NCBI GenBank assembly: GCA_018873245.2
Contig: JAEMBT020000072.1
Span: 62,001-126,000, forward strand
Source of the DNA: Archegozetes longisetosus
Taxonomy: Eukaryota > Arthropoda > Arachnida > Sarcoptiformes > Trhypochthoniidae
Length of the DNA: 64,000 nt
Direction of reading: 5' to 3'
Part shown: positions 22,398-33,619 of the stretch, in pieces
Layout: every line of letters starts with the position of its first letter
How positions within the stretch are numbered: position 1 is the stretch's first letter
Program-made: the position numbers and the translations under genes
The notes under the pieces: generated by a model
The model's database searches: none
What the model was told of the DNA's origin: nothing
Seen by the model: the letters and a program-made list of their open reading frames with translations, nothing else

Positions 22398-23384
22398 TTA
22401 TACACGAGCTACAGAAAGATTTTCAAAGTGATCACTCGTTCTTTTTAGAATAATCCAATGGACTTTTGTCATATCTTTAGTAATAATATCGCCCCAATTG
22501 TTGATCAGAATTTTGGTTAAGTTTTCATTAAACTTAACTTGAGCCGAAATCGATTGAAGAAAAACATGATAGGAATAAAATAAAAAAATTAAACAGAAAA
22601 GTATTAGCAATGAGTAAAAATTTAAGATAATTAATGAATCTATACATAAGGATAGATAGAGTATGAAGAATGCAATTATATCTATTTTAATGAAATACTT
22701 AATATAATACACATTTTTATTAATATTATTCTTAATATGGATGAAATCGAGAACTGTTCGATGAGTTGAATCAATAACATTAACAGTTGGCATTCCTATT
22801 CGTCTCTTAAGTTGTTTATTAAACAACTTTAATATCGATAAATATTTTCTATAAATGTCATAATGAATTAACTGTAGAGTTATTTTCCAGCCAAAATTAA
22901 AGGTACAGTTGAATATCAGACTTAAGTCATTGGTTTGTAAAATCTTTTTATATTTCAAGTGTTCGATCAGTCCTTCGAATACTTTCTTCACATGATGGTA
23001 ATTATCGCGAAACAGAAACGCAAGAACTGTTGCACTTATCATAACAATTATCGCTAATATTGTTGAATATGATGTTGAATATTCATAGGGTTCAGTTCTG
23101 AATAAATAATTGGTATAACTGTGGAGCTTTATTCTCAAGCTTGATAGCATCGAAGATTTTATCTTAATATAGGTGTAAGACACGAGGCTTGATATCGCTG
23201 TAAAGTAAAGTAGAACTTTAATTAGAGTTAAGCTAATAGCGTCTTCGATTCTGATGATTAATATGACTTTGATAGTCATAAAACATATGGAAAATAATGT
23301 TAATATGGAGAAAATCCAATTAATTATTCGTTTATCAGAGTTTTTTAGACCATATATTAGTAATAAGTTGTCTAACATGGTCAT
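22398..23384 (-). CDS. Gustatory-receptor-like multi-pass membrane protein, copy 2
   Basis: This encodes 328 residues from the ATG at 23,384; the second in-frame ATG two codons later matches the start of copy 1 and gives the same 326-residue length. The predicted hydrophobic segments match those of copy 1. Residues from RDNYHH onward are identical to copy 1, while the first 124 show many substitutions (for example LKNSDKRIINWIFSI against LENFDKRIVNWIFSM) without any stop. A good acceptor (TTTTAATTGCAG) lies just upstream on the - strand at about 23,414, so an upstream non-coding exon is likely. Retention of a clean frame in the diverged half suggests constraint. The chemoreceptor assignment rests on topology, clustering and the 3' splice site; the final helix is not resolved. 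Confidence 0.6.
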   Translation of the reverse strand: MTMLDNLLLIYGLKNSDKRIINWIFSILTLFSICFMTIKVILIIRIEDAISLTLIKVLLYFTAISSLVSYTYIKIKSSMLSSLRIKLHSYTNYLFRTEPYEYSTSYSTILAIIVMISATVLAFLFRDNYHHVKKVFEGLIEHLKYKKILQTNDLSLIFNCTFNFGWKITLQLIHYDIYRKYLSILKLFNKQLKRRIGMPTVNVIDSTHRTVLDFIHIKNNINKNVYYIKYFIKIDIIAFFILYLSLCIDSLIILNFYSLLILFCLIFLFYSYHVFLQSISAQVKFNENLTKILINNWGDIITKDMTKVHWIILKRTSDHFENLSVARV

Positions 23385-26277
23385 AGAATTAATCTCAGGT
23401 AGATTTCAAATCTGCAATTAAAATAAAGCAATTATAGTTATTTAACAGTTTAAAATGTTTGATGAGCTCAATCTACTCTCTAAGGTAATTCTTATGAGCT
23501 TATCTATAAATGAATTTTAGCATAAGTATATGTATTATTATAGAGAAAATTTCCGGTTTGAGAAATTTCAAGAATTTGTCATAAGACATAATCCACATAA
23601 TCCATAATAGCTTAAACATTTTCAGCCAAATCGCTCAAATGTAAAACAATGTTCTCTTTAAGCTTTTGAAACATCGAAACTCAATCAATGTGAAAAATTA
23701 TTGCACACAAAATGAAAAATCTATTTAACTAGTCTCTTATAGGTATTCGAATTTGAAAGAATGCGCAGAATCTGTTCGGTGTGTGGCTATTAAGCTTCTG
23801 TTAACGATATTGATTATTTACAAGTCAATTATTTCTTATACATCAATCCTGGTATGCATAAAACGTAGTCATTTATTTTTGCATTTGTTTACTTGATCAT
23901 CTTCAACAACCTCAATGGTCGAAAGTTGTTACAAAAAACTTAATTCTAGTTATATGTACATGAAAGCATTGTACGTGTGTCTAAAGGTCTTTAAGAGTAA
24001 AATTTGATATCTAGGTTTACTCGTCAGTCTTAAAATTTCAAGAAGTTGATATCAATGTTATTAAATGCTAGGCGATCACTAGGAGACCAACTGGGAACGT
24101 ATTTCAAAACCGTTTTGCCTCATTCATATTGATAAAATTAATCATGAATAATAATGTGAACTACTAAGAACTTGATTTCGAACTTTATATTATTGAGAAG
24201 CTTCGATGGAAGATACAGAGAGCAAAAGGAGTACTTAGTTATGGACAGATTACTTGTATTGTTAGTGTCTAATCCTCAAAAATAATCCGGTCAAGCACAA
24301 TCTTGTCAAATTACAACAAATAAGATGAATGTCAATATTGCAATTTTGAAAGTGAGCTTATTAATGAGTGCAGATAGTTGGAATATAGATTTGCTATCTC
24401 GTCTAGATGAAAATCAAGCAGACAGTTTCATAGCAAACGCCCAACACATGGGTAATGATTAAGTATAATCATAGGACTCATTTTTAGGGCAGTAAACTGG
24501 ATATTTAAAACGGATTGAATTGGGTTGGTTATGGGAAAAAAATGACGGATTGAGCTCGATCATTGAACTTCCATGTCGAAACGAACAAATGCTCAAAGGG
24601 CTAGTATTATTGTGGTTTCAATAAAAAGATGAATTTTTATTCCATTTTAAAGGCTAGAGCTTACAATACATTAATATATAGAATGATACTTATAATCAAG
24701 ATAAGTCACTACTAAGGGTAGCTTTTTTAACAAGAATGTAATAAATTATGCAAAAAATTAAGTTAAAATATGTTCCAATCAATATGGCTGCTAATGAAAT
24801 TACGCTTGATTATTTGAAATCACCAGAATTCTTGACGAAAATTCATAAAAATTCTTCATTCATTAACACTTGAAACTAGTTATCAATGTCTTTCAAGATT
24901 GAAAATGAAATTGGTAACGCGCTTGCAAATAATTGTTTGTCAATGACAGAAAAGCTTGCATCTCATATTCGATAATACTGAGAGGTGTTAATGCTGAAAA
25001 TTATCATTTCTACATCAAGCTGTACGGATTCTGGTCTATTGTTAAAATGTCGATCAGTACAGGCTAAGACGGGTGAGTTACTAATTTTTCAAATCTGCTG
25101 ACCCTTATAGTGAAATATAGTGAAATGAATTTCTGAAAAACAATCATAGTGCATTTCTGACTTCATTTACTCAGCCATTAACAAAGCTTAACACAAAAAT
25201 ATGTGCGGTATCGAAGAGAAAGGTTTTTGATCTCAAGATTGTCACGAATCGCCATTAGTCATTTAATAATGGTGTATAAAATTTCATTCTAATCACTCAA
25301 ATGTGAAGAATTACGTTCTTTAAACTTTTAAAGCATCAAAACTCGTATAAAAAATTATTTCAAAATGAAAACTTTAACTAGCTTTATACAAGTATTCAAA
25401 TTTGAAACAATGCAAAGAATCTAATGTATAGCTATTAAATTTGGGTTAAGGATGTTGATTATTTTAAAGTCAATTATTTCTTATACATCAGTCCTGGCAT
25501 ACATAATATGGTGAGTCATTTGTATTCTCATTCGTTCACCTCATCATCTTCAACGACCTCAATGAATAAAAGTTTGTTTTCAAAAAACTTAATTCAACTA
25601 GATATGTATATGAAATTATTGTTAGATGTGTTAACAGGTTTTCTTTAGAAGGTGAAATTTGATATACTACCTACATTTGTTCGTCAGAGCTTTAAAAGTT
25701 CAGGGAATTAATATCAACGTAGTTGAATATTAGGCGTTCACTAGGAAACCAACCGGAAACATATTTCAAAGCCCATTTGCCCCATTCATATTGTCAAAAA
25801 TTATGAATAATAATGTGAACAATTAAGAACCTGGTTTCTAACATTTTATCACTTAGAAGCATCGACAAAAATTACAGATATTAATAGGAGTGTTTAGCTA
25901 TGGATGTATTACTTGTATTGTCAGTCAATGTTTAATCGTCAAAAATAATCTGGTTAAACACAATCTTGTTAAACTACTAAAAAGATGAAATGAATGTCAA
26001 TATTGCAATTTTGAAATTTTGAAATTTTGAAAGTGAACTTATTAGTGAGCGCACATAGAGTTGGAATATAGATTTGCTATCTCGTTTAAATGCAAATCAA
26101 GCAGACAACTTCATATCAAACACCTAATACATTAGTAACGATTAAGCATAATTATAGGATTCGTTTTTGGAACAGTAAACCAGATGTCTATAACGAGTAG
26201 AATTGAATTGATTTTGGGAATAAAAATGACGGTTTGGGCTCGATCATTGAATTTCTCTGTCGAAATAATCAATGTTT

Positions 26278-26530
26278 TCATTCACTCATTCATTCATTTT
26301 CGTACTACTAACTCCCTTTCAGAAGGCTCACTTGAGCCCTGTTGCAGAGTGAGTTTATCGCCGAAGTCGGTCGGCCGGAGCATATGCATTAGGCCAGAGG
26401 CAGATATAACCAATAACATAAAGCTAGCACATCACCGTCAAAGAAGTATAGCGACCACGAGATTCGAAACTGGGACCTCCACCTCAATGTCCGACTCATT
26501 GGCCACTACACCCCAGTGACCTTCTATGAC
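26278..26530 (-). mobile_element. tRNA-derived SINE
   Basis: Read on the - strand, the element starts at 26,530 with a tRNA-like head. An A-box-like TAGTGGCCAATGAGTCGG lies near 26,500, and a B-box-like AGTTTCGAATCTC lies near 26,460, matching the Pol III consensus at 10 of 12 positions. It ends at the left in an AATG-repeat tail (ATTC repeats on the + strand, 26,278-26,300). The 8-base target duplication CAATGTTT lies at 26,270-26,277 and 26,531-26,538. The sister family A unit at 24,588 shows the empty site. The 111-codon open frame across it is fortuitous. Confidence 0.82.
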
Positions 26531-27804
26531 CAATGTTTAAAGAGCTAATATTCTGGCTTCAACAGAAAAGATGACTTTTCATTCCATTTTAAAGACTAGG
26601 GCTTATAACACACCAATATGTAGAGCGATATCTGCATTTAAGATAATTCATTACCAAGAATCATATACTATGCATAAAACTTAAGCGAAAATACATTTTA
26701 TTAAAGATGACTTTTTGTGAAGTTATGCTTGATTATTTTAAGTCAGTATAATTCTTGGTAAAATATCGTAGAAATTCTTTATTCATTAATACTTCAAACT
26801 AGTTATCAATGTTTTTCAAGATTGATGAAAACTGAAAATATTTGTTCATCTGAATAATAACTTTTTGCATCTTATGTCTAACAATTCTATACAAGTTTCT
26901 AGTAGTAGCAAGAAATGTCATTTACAAGTTGTGCGGGTTTGGGCGTGTTGATCAGAAGTCGAGTAGCACGTGCTAAGCAGGTCGAGTCAGAATCTTCAGA
27001 CTTGTAGACACTTGTAGTGAAACCTGGATTTCCAGTAAAAGTAATCATAGTGCTTTCCTAGCTTTATCTATAAATAAATTTTAGTATAAATATATGCATT
27101 ATTAAAGAGAATAAATGTTGTTTCAGAATTGTCAGTAATTGGTCATAAGCCATATTCTACATGATCAATTATGGTTTAAACTTTATCAACCGAATCGCTC
27201 AAATGCAAAGCAACGTGTCTTTACGCCTTTGAAGCATCAAAACTCCAGCATACAGTGAAAAATTATTGCAAGATGAAAGGTCTATTCAACTAGCTTCATA
27301 GGTATTCAGAATAGAAAGAATGCTCAGAATATGTCTTATGATCAGCTATTAAGTTTCTGTTAACGACGATGACTATTTTCAAGTCAACTATCTTTATACA
27401 TCAATGCTGGTATAAACAAAATGGCGGGTCATTTGCTTTTGCATTTATTCATCTCGTCGTTTTCAATAAACTCAATGAACAAAAGTTCGTTATTAAAAAT
27501 AACTTAATTCAAGTTATATTTATATGGAAGTATCCTTTGGTGTGTTAAAAGGCTTTCTTACAAAAGCAAAACTTGATATCTTATTTAAGTTTATTTGTCA
27601 GAGTCATAAGAGTTCAGGAAATTAAATATCGATATTGTTGAATATTGAGCGTTCACTAGGAAACCAGCTGCAAACGTATTTCAAAACTTTTTTGTCTCGT
27701 TTACATTGAAAAAAATTGAGTAATAATGTGAACGATTAGGAAACTGGTTTGAACCTGTTATAACTAAGAAGAATCGATAAGCAATATAGACAACAAACAC
27801 GATC

Positions 27805-27868
27805 TCGACCCAAGTTCAACTTGAAATACAAATTTTATTTGCACCAAGTCTAACTTGAGTCGAGATTG
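27805..27868. repeat. Small imperfect inverted repeat
   Basis: ATCTCGACCCAAGTT and its near reverse complement AACTTGAGTCGAGAT face each other across about 20 bases. The block is missing from the mirrored site near position 300, so it is a right-arm insertion. Too short to classify. Confidence 0.5.
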
Positions 27869-27921
27869 AGCTTAAGACAAAACTAAGAACATGGCTCACT
27901 ATAAGACAAGTTGTATCGCCA

Positions 27922-28124
27922 CGGAGGTGATTCAAAAAGTTCGTCGTAATCATATGGAACCATACAAACTTTTATTTATTACTTTTCAATATAATCCCTT
28001 CTGATCTTAACATATCTAGTCCTTAATCTGTTGAGATTAGAGTGGATTGTACTGAAGAACAATACAAAATGAATTTGATTGTATCCCTATATATCCACAT
28101 ACGAATATTTTTGAATCACCTCTG
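27922..28124. mobile_element. Mariner-type MITE, right copy
   Basis: Ends CGGAGGTGATTCAAAAA and TTTTTGAATCACCTCTG match the left copy at 54-270. The TA is kept at 28,125-28,126 and changed to CA on the other side. It is shorter by 14 bases and clearly diverged from the left copy. Confidence 0.7.
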
Positions 28125-28999
28125 TAAGCTTGAATTCTCAGAAATAACCTGCCTATCCAAGGACAATTTTTTGTAAAATTACTCACAAAAGATAGAATGA
28201 ATAAATTCAACGTTGAAATTCATAAGTTACTTATCAGCAATTGCTTATCAGATAAAGATTAGAGATAAACATTCACTATCTCATTTATCTAGAAGTCAGC
28301 CAGACAGTTTCATAGAGAACGCTTGAAATCTTAACAATAATTAGGCATAATCACAGGATTTATTTTTAGGGCAGTATCTATAATGGATAAAATTAAACGA
28401 TAGGTTAGGCTCAAACATTGAACACTGCCTTCGGAACGAACAAACGTTCAAAGGACTAGTACTAGTCTAACTTTAATGGAAAGATGACTATTTATTCTAT
28501 TTTAAAGGCGAGGGCTTATAATACACTAATATATAGTGATACTTATAATCAAGGCAATTCATGATGAGTGATAAATGTACTTTAGTATAAAATACACCAC
28601 TCTTCGTGATTCATTTTTAGTAACACTATGAATGAAATTTAAGAGGAAATATATTCCGTTTAAGATGACAGTTGATGAAATTACGCTCTATTATTTGAAA
28701 TCAGTATAAATCTTGATAGAATCAAAGAAAACTCCCCACATTCTAACACTTCAAACTAATTGCCAATGTTTTCAAGATTAAAAATGAAAATGATGCTGCA
28801 TTTGAAATACTTGCTTGTGAATGACAAAAATTGCATCACATACTCGACAAATTTGTGATTACTTTTAATTACGGAGAAATATCATTAGCAAGTTTTGCGG
28901 CTTCAGACTTACTGATCAGAAATCGAGAACAGGTTGGGCGGGCTGAGTCGTGGGTCTTTCTATCTTGCAGGCCATTATAGTCAAATCTAGATTCTCGGA

Positions 29000-31900
29000 A
29001 AAGTAATCATCTTACTTTTCTGAATTTATAACCTTGCAAATTTACTTTCAAAATAGTTATTTTGATCTATTCAATCTTGTAGGCATTCAACCTCATTAAA
29101 AATTTAGTAGGTTACCAAATTTTTCAAAATTCTAAATTGAAATTTAAACCTCAGCCTTTACTTCAATATTTGCTTCATCAGATCGGCGTATAATTTCATG
29201 TTTTGAGTCTCTCTCAAACTTAAAACAGTTGTTACAGTTCTAGTTATCAACTAATCTAAAAGTAATATTGATTTAGACTATTAATGAATATGGAATATAG
29301 TTTTGTTCGAAGAATGCAAAAAGTAATAGAAGGAATGCTCGACTTATTGAACAACACGGACAAAACCCGAGAATGAACTTTGCATACGGTTTGATTCGTT
29401 ATATTGAATTTTTACTCGATCAAAGTAAATGAGAAAATCCTTGAGTTTTCTTATATCCATATTCGAGGATAAATGAGAGTAATTAGACTTCAATCGCATC
29501 AGTTGCTAAGGATTTGTGCAATTACATAAGAAAAATGTGGCAAATAGAAATGACTTAAAATGAAACAAATATATCACTTGATTAGCTATTTCTAGGCTTC
29601 AAGCATTGTGTGAGGTAAATCCTGAGAAATCTTGCGCTAAAGATGATCAGTTTCTTAGGAAAACTGTAAATTAAATTAAAGATTAAGTGTAAATTTCTTC
29701 TAATCAAAACAGATATTAATAGTTATTTAGTTCGAGCTATGTAGGAATTACAGGAATCGAATAATCTTTGTTAATGCTCTTATCTTAAAACTGATAACTT
29801 ATTGAGTTGCTTTCGTATAGAGATGAGAATCTGAATCCCAGTCCCATCTTTTATGGGAATGGGATGGGAGTGGAATAGGTTTTTAATTAGACGGAAGCTG
29901 AGTGGGATTTCTAAAGTTCTAAACATTCTTTATCCAAGGTAACAAAATTTATTTACAGATATTTTCTTTCATTTGACATCTGAAAAATAATAATTATAGA
30001 TAAGTAATAATAATAGTATACAGATGAGATGGTAGTGGAAGTGGGAATGGGATGGGAAACATATTTAAGCTTTGGACAGGATTGGGATGGGAATGAAATC
30101 ATAAATCTTGAGAATTCTCTTCTCTACTTTCGTACTCTCAGGTTTTATATTAAAGCGATCAGAATCTAAATTGTTGCACTAATAGAAAGTTATGACAGAA
30201 TCGAAGCATTCATCTAACTTCGTGTAGAATGACAGATATCAGAAATTGAATCACCTTGAGTGATTTTATGCTCTTACTCTTGCAATGACTAAACCGTGAT
30301 ATTGGGTACGAAGGAGAAAGCAAAGTCGTTATACAGAATATTTTATACACTAAATAATATATAGAAATGTGGCTGACTAACTTGGAGTAAACTTTAAGCG
30401 TATAAACGATTAAACAAAGTTTAAGTTTAAAATTGAATCCATTTCACAAGAGACAGTGTTGTTATAAACGAATAAGTTCTCAGTCTTCGAGTCAAAGCTA
30501 ATTCCGAACGCTTAAACACTTACAGTTTCTACCTTGCTTCCAAATTGTAAATTCTTGATATGTGATAAAATGTGTAACAGATGAAAAATATCAAAATTGA
30601 AATACGAGCATTAAAATGCAAATATTTCGATAAATATAGATATTGTAGTCACATATTGGATATTTCAGTTGCAAGATTAACCTTAAAAGTTTGGACATTT
30701 CATTCAAGCGTTAAGTTTTAAACATGATATGAAGTTTTATTTCGAAGTAAGACTTCAAGAAACTAAATATATTACGCATAAAGCTATTTCTAATACAGAA
30801 ATACGAGTTCTTATTATAAACTTGAATCTTTTGAATTAAACGAAGAAATTCCACGAAATGAATGGGAAGGCTTCTTCGATTGTTTATCTGAGTTTGTAAC
30901 AATGCGTAGGACATTACAAGGTCGCTTAACTAATGAGCAGTCTAATTTTTATAGCCATCTGCTTCCTTATAATTTTGATAAATTCTTAAACTAAATATTT
31001 ATCTACCCACATCATATACAGCAAGATTAGATTGCTATATGTTCAAAAATAGCACTTGTCTATAGATAAAAGTGGTTATAACTTTTCAACTAAAAACATA
31101 TTGAATTACCTATTAAACAAAAAATTCTGATTGGGTCCGACTACACTACCCAGGTTTTAAGACGTTTTCGAGTAAATAACATATAGTTTTCTAGGAATTG
31201 TGCAAGTTCTGTGAAAGTATGAGGTTGCCTCACCATTAATGGGTTGGCATCGACGAACAATTAGTGGTAACTCCAACGGTAAATGAAAACAATTCTATCA
31301 CCCGATTATCTGTTTTGAACCATTACCGGTCTTCAAGCGTTGTGTAAGGTAAATCTTGAGGCATCTCATGCTAAAGATGATCAATTTCTTAGGAGGTCTT
31401 AACATCAAATAAAACTCTCTTTTAATCATAACAGATATCAATAGTCATTTAGCTCAGGCTATGAAGAAATTACAGGTGAATATCGAATAATCTTTGTTCA
31501 ATGTTTTCATCTTTAAATTGATCATTCGTTGAGTTACGTTCGCACTGTCTGGTTTTGCATCACAATCATCAGCATCTGAATCGTAATAACTGAAAGTTTA
31601 GACAGAATCGAAGTATTCGTCTAGTTCATATAGAATAACAGATATTAGAAATTGGATGACTGAGCAATTTTCATCATCTTGAACTATTTCAAGGACTGTA
31701 AATTGCGATACTAATTAAGAAAGAGAATTTAGTCATTATAGAGAATGTTCTATATGCTCAACAATATATAACTATATAATTAAATAACATAATTATGGTT
31801 GATTAACTTGAAGCTAGCTTCAAGCTCATAAATGATTCGAAAAATTCAATTTATAGCGTGAAAGATAGTGTGACCTTATGAGTAGGTTCTCAGAGTTCAA

Positions 31901-32200
31901 ATGCAAGCAGTTGGATTTTGAAATGATTTTTTCTAGGTATTATTCATAACTATTTTCTGACATATGGAAAAGATTGTTATCGTAAACTTGAATCTTTGTC
32001 AAATAAAGTTCCGCGAACTAAACGGGAAAGTTACTTCAATTAATTTGTTCTTGCAGTTCAATGATTTCGAATTTAGATCCAAATGGTTTCTCGTTAATCC
32101 ACATTTAAAATAAACCTCACAGCCGCATCGTAAATACTTTTATTCTCTCATGAGTTTCATATGATCAATAAATAAGAATAAAGAAAACGCTCCGACGATG
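29000..32200 (+). repeat. Family B tandem units, first block
   Basis: Two diverged units share AATCAAAACAGATATTAAT near 29,703 and 31,424, a downstream segment with CATTAATGGGTTGGCATC-like sequence near 31,235, and TTGTGTGAGGTAAATC-like sequence near 29,600 and 31,340. Unit spacing is about 1.72 kb, including a 309-base MITE in the first. No gene is recognised; the 60-70-codon open frames have no domain. Confidence 0.65.
29818..30126. mobile_element. hAT-type MITE with 8-base target duplication
   Basis: A 309-base element runs from TAGAGATGAGAATC to GAGAATTCTCTTCTCTA and is rich in GGGATGGGA motifs that face each other at the two ends. The direct repeat CTTTCGTA lies at 29,810-29,817 and 30,127-30,134. 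Other family B units (for example 31,530 and 40,895) lack the element, giving the empty site. Non-coding. Confidence 0.82.
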
Positions 32201-32271
32201 CGCAAAACATTTCTGAAAAATACACACTTAACAGAATTAGAGTCGAAGTATTGTTTAAATAAAGTCCAATT

Positions 32272-33615
32272 TTATACTTGAATTACAGAAAGATTTTCAA
32301 ACTGATCACTCGTTCGTTTTAGAACAACCCAACGAACATTCATCATATCATTAGTAACAATATCGCCCAAATTATTGATTAGAATTTTTGTTAAGTTATC
32401 GTTAAACTTAGCTTTATCTGAAATCATTTGAAGTGAGACAATAAGAATAAGACACAACAATAACCCTTCGTCACAACTGTGGGGTAAAATGTTCCCAAGT
32501 TTGACATTAAAAATCTCTCTAAAATCAACAGAATGTCGTTATTTTTTGAAAATTTAGCAATTCTCTAGCGATATATTCAACTTTGAATGTCGAATTTCTG
32601 ACTAATTTGGACTTATAACTTTATTTCTAGAATATTATTTTCAGGCAACATGTCTAAGGACATAATTCCCGTAATATCGCAGTGCTCCGTGTTTACTATA
32701 TGTATCGCAGCGCTGTAATGTCGCAACTAGCAACTTGAATCGCTGATGATGCTGTAACAGATAATAACTAGAAATGAATTAATTAGTAAATTAAAACTTC
32801 AAAAGCAAGGGCTAACCTTGATTCTGATAGCATTTGGACTAAAATAAACCGGATATAAAGCGTGAAAAGCGTGGCTAACATTTTACCCCACAGTTAATTT
32901 AACCTTTTCGGAAGTTAAGTTGTTACGAAGGGTTAAGCAGAAAGTGTTAGCAATGCATACAAATTCACAACAATCAACAGATCTATACATAAGGATAGAG
33001 TATGAAAAATATATTCATGTCTGTTTTGATGAAGTACTTAATAAATACATATACTCACTGATTTTTGACATGAATGAAATCAAGAACTATTTGATGAGTT
33101 GAATCAGTCACATAAACAGTTGGTATTCTCATCCTCATATTTAGTTGTTTATTAAAAATTTGTTAAATATTTAATATCGATAAATATTGTTTATAAATGT
33201 TGTAGAATTATTCTTCAGCCATGATTGGAAGTACAAATGAGCATTAGACTTAGGTTAGTATCGATTTATAAAGTCCTTTTACATCTCCGTTTAATCGATT
33301 GTTCGAATACTTTCTTCACATGATGGTAATCATTACGAAACAAAATGTACCAACTACTACACCTATCATAATAATTACTGCTAATATTGTTAAAGGTATT
33401 ATTGAATATTCATGGGACTCATTTCTGAATTAAGAATCACTATAACTGCATGTTATATTCTCAAGCGTGATAGCTTTGAAGATTCTGCTTTAAGACGCTT
33501 GATATCACACCTCAACAAAGTATAACTCAAATTAGAGTTAAGTTGATAGCGTTCTCGACTCTGATGATTAGAATGGCTATCATAAAACATATGGATGGCA
33601 AAGTTAATATGTTGA
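32272..33615 (-). pseudogene. Gustatory-receptor-like pseudogene, copy 3, split by a MITE
   Basis: The 3' part (32,272-32,460) encodes residues matching the end of copies 1 and 2 (AKFNDNLTKILINNLGDIV, then VVLKRTSDQFENLSV). A GTATAA donor follows at the stop and TTTTTCAG lies 60-70 bases on. The remainder continues from 32,937 to about 33,615 with frameshifts and stops. A 469-base element at 32,464-32,932 separates the two parts. Homology to copy 2 stops within the first transmembrane region, so the N-terminus is lost. It is not functional as a receptor. Confidence 0.75.
32464..32932. mobile_element. piggyBac-like MITE
   Basis: The ends are CCCTTCGTCACAAC and GTTGTTACGAAGGG. The right flank is TTAA (32,933-32,936) and the left is ATAA, one change from TTAA. 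Copies 1 and 2 of the receptor have an uninterrupted TTAA at exactly this position (AAATTAAACAG), which confirms the target. No coding sequence. Target and CCCT-like ends are typical of the piggyBac superfamily. Confidence 0.82.
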
Positions 33616-33619
33616 AATT

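Larger units (their letters stand above)
14399..23006. repeat. Right inner arm of giant inverted duplication (near-identical)
   Basis: This is the reverse complement of 5,282-13,682 and carries the same elements in mirror order. It is about 0.2 kb longer, mainly from a 239-base duplication in the satellite. Identity begins abruptly inside the receptor gene (23,006 opposite 5,282). Confidence 0.92.
23007..28180. repeat. Right outer arm of giant inverted duplication (diverged)
   Basis: Homologous in reverse complement to 1-5,281: receptor 5' half, family A units, and the mariner-type MITE. The sum of paired coordinates stays near 28.1-28.3 kb. A SINE at 26,278 and a small inverted repeat at 27,805 are present only on this side. 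Confidence 0.8.
23400..28900 (-). repeat. Family A tandem array, right
   Basis: Units run in the opposite orientation to the left array. The landmark GAGCGTTCACTAGG-like motif lies near 24,070, 25,735 and 27,650. Spacings are 1,665 and 1,915; subtracting the 253-base SINE plus one 8-base target duplication from the second gives about 1,654, so the unit is about 1.66 kb. The GTGAGCTTATTAATGAGTGC-like landmark recurs near 24,350 and 26,030, and more weakly near 28,240. No coding sequence is credible. Confidence 0.7.

Noticed and set aside
26184..26519. 111-codon open frame with serine/threonine-rich product
   Set aside because: It lies across the SINE and is antisense to its tRNA-like head; no conservation in sister units.
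1..28180. Palindrome as a possible assembly or library artefact
   Set aside because: The centre has a unique spacer, the arms carry private indels, and outer arms differ from inner arms in divergence, which an artificial inverted join would not produce. Long reads would still be needed for proof.
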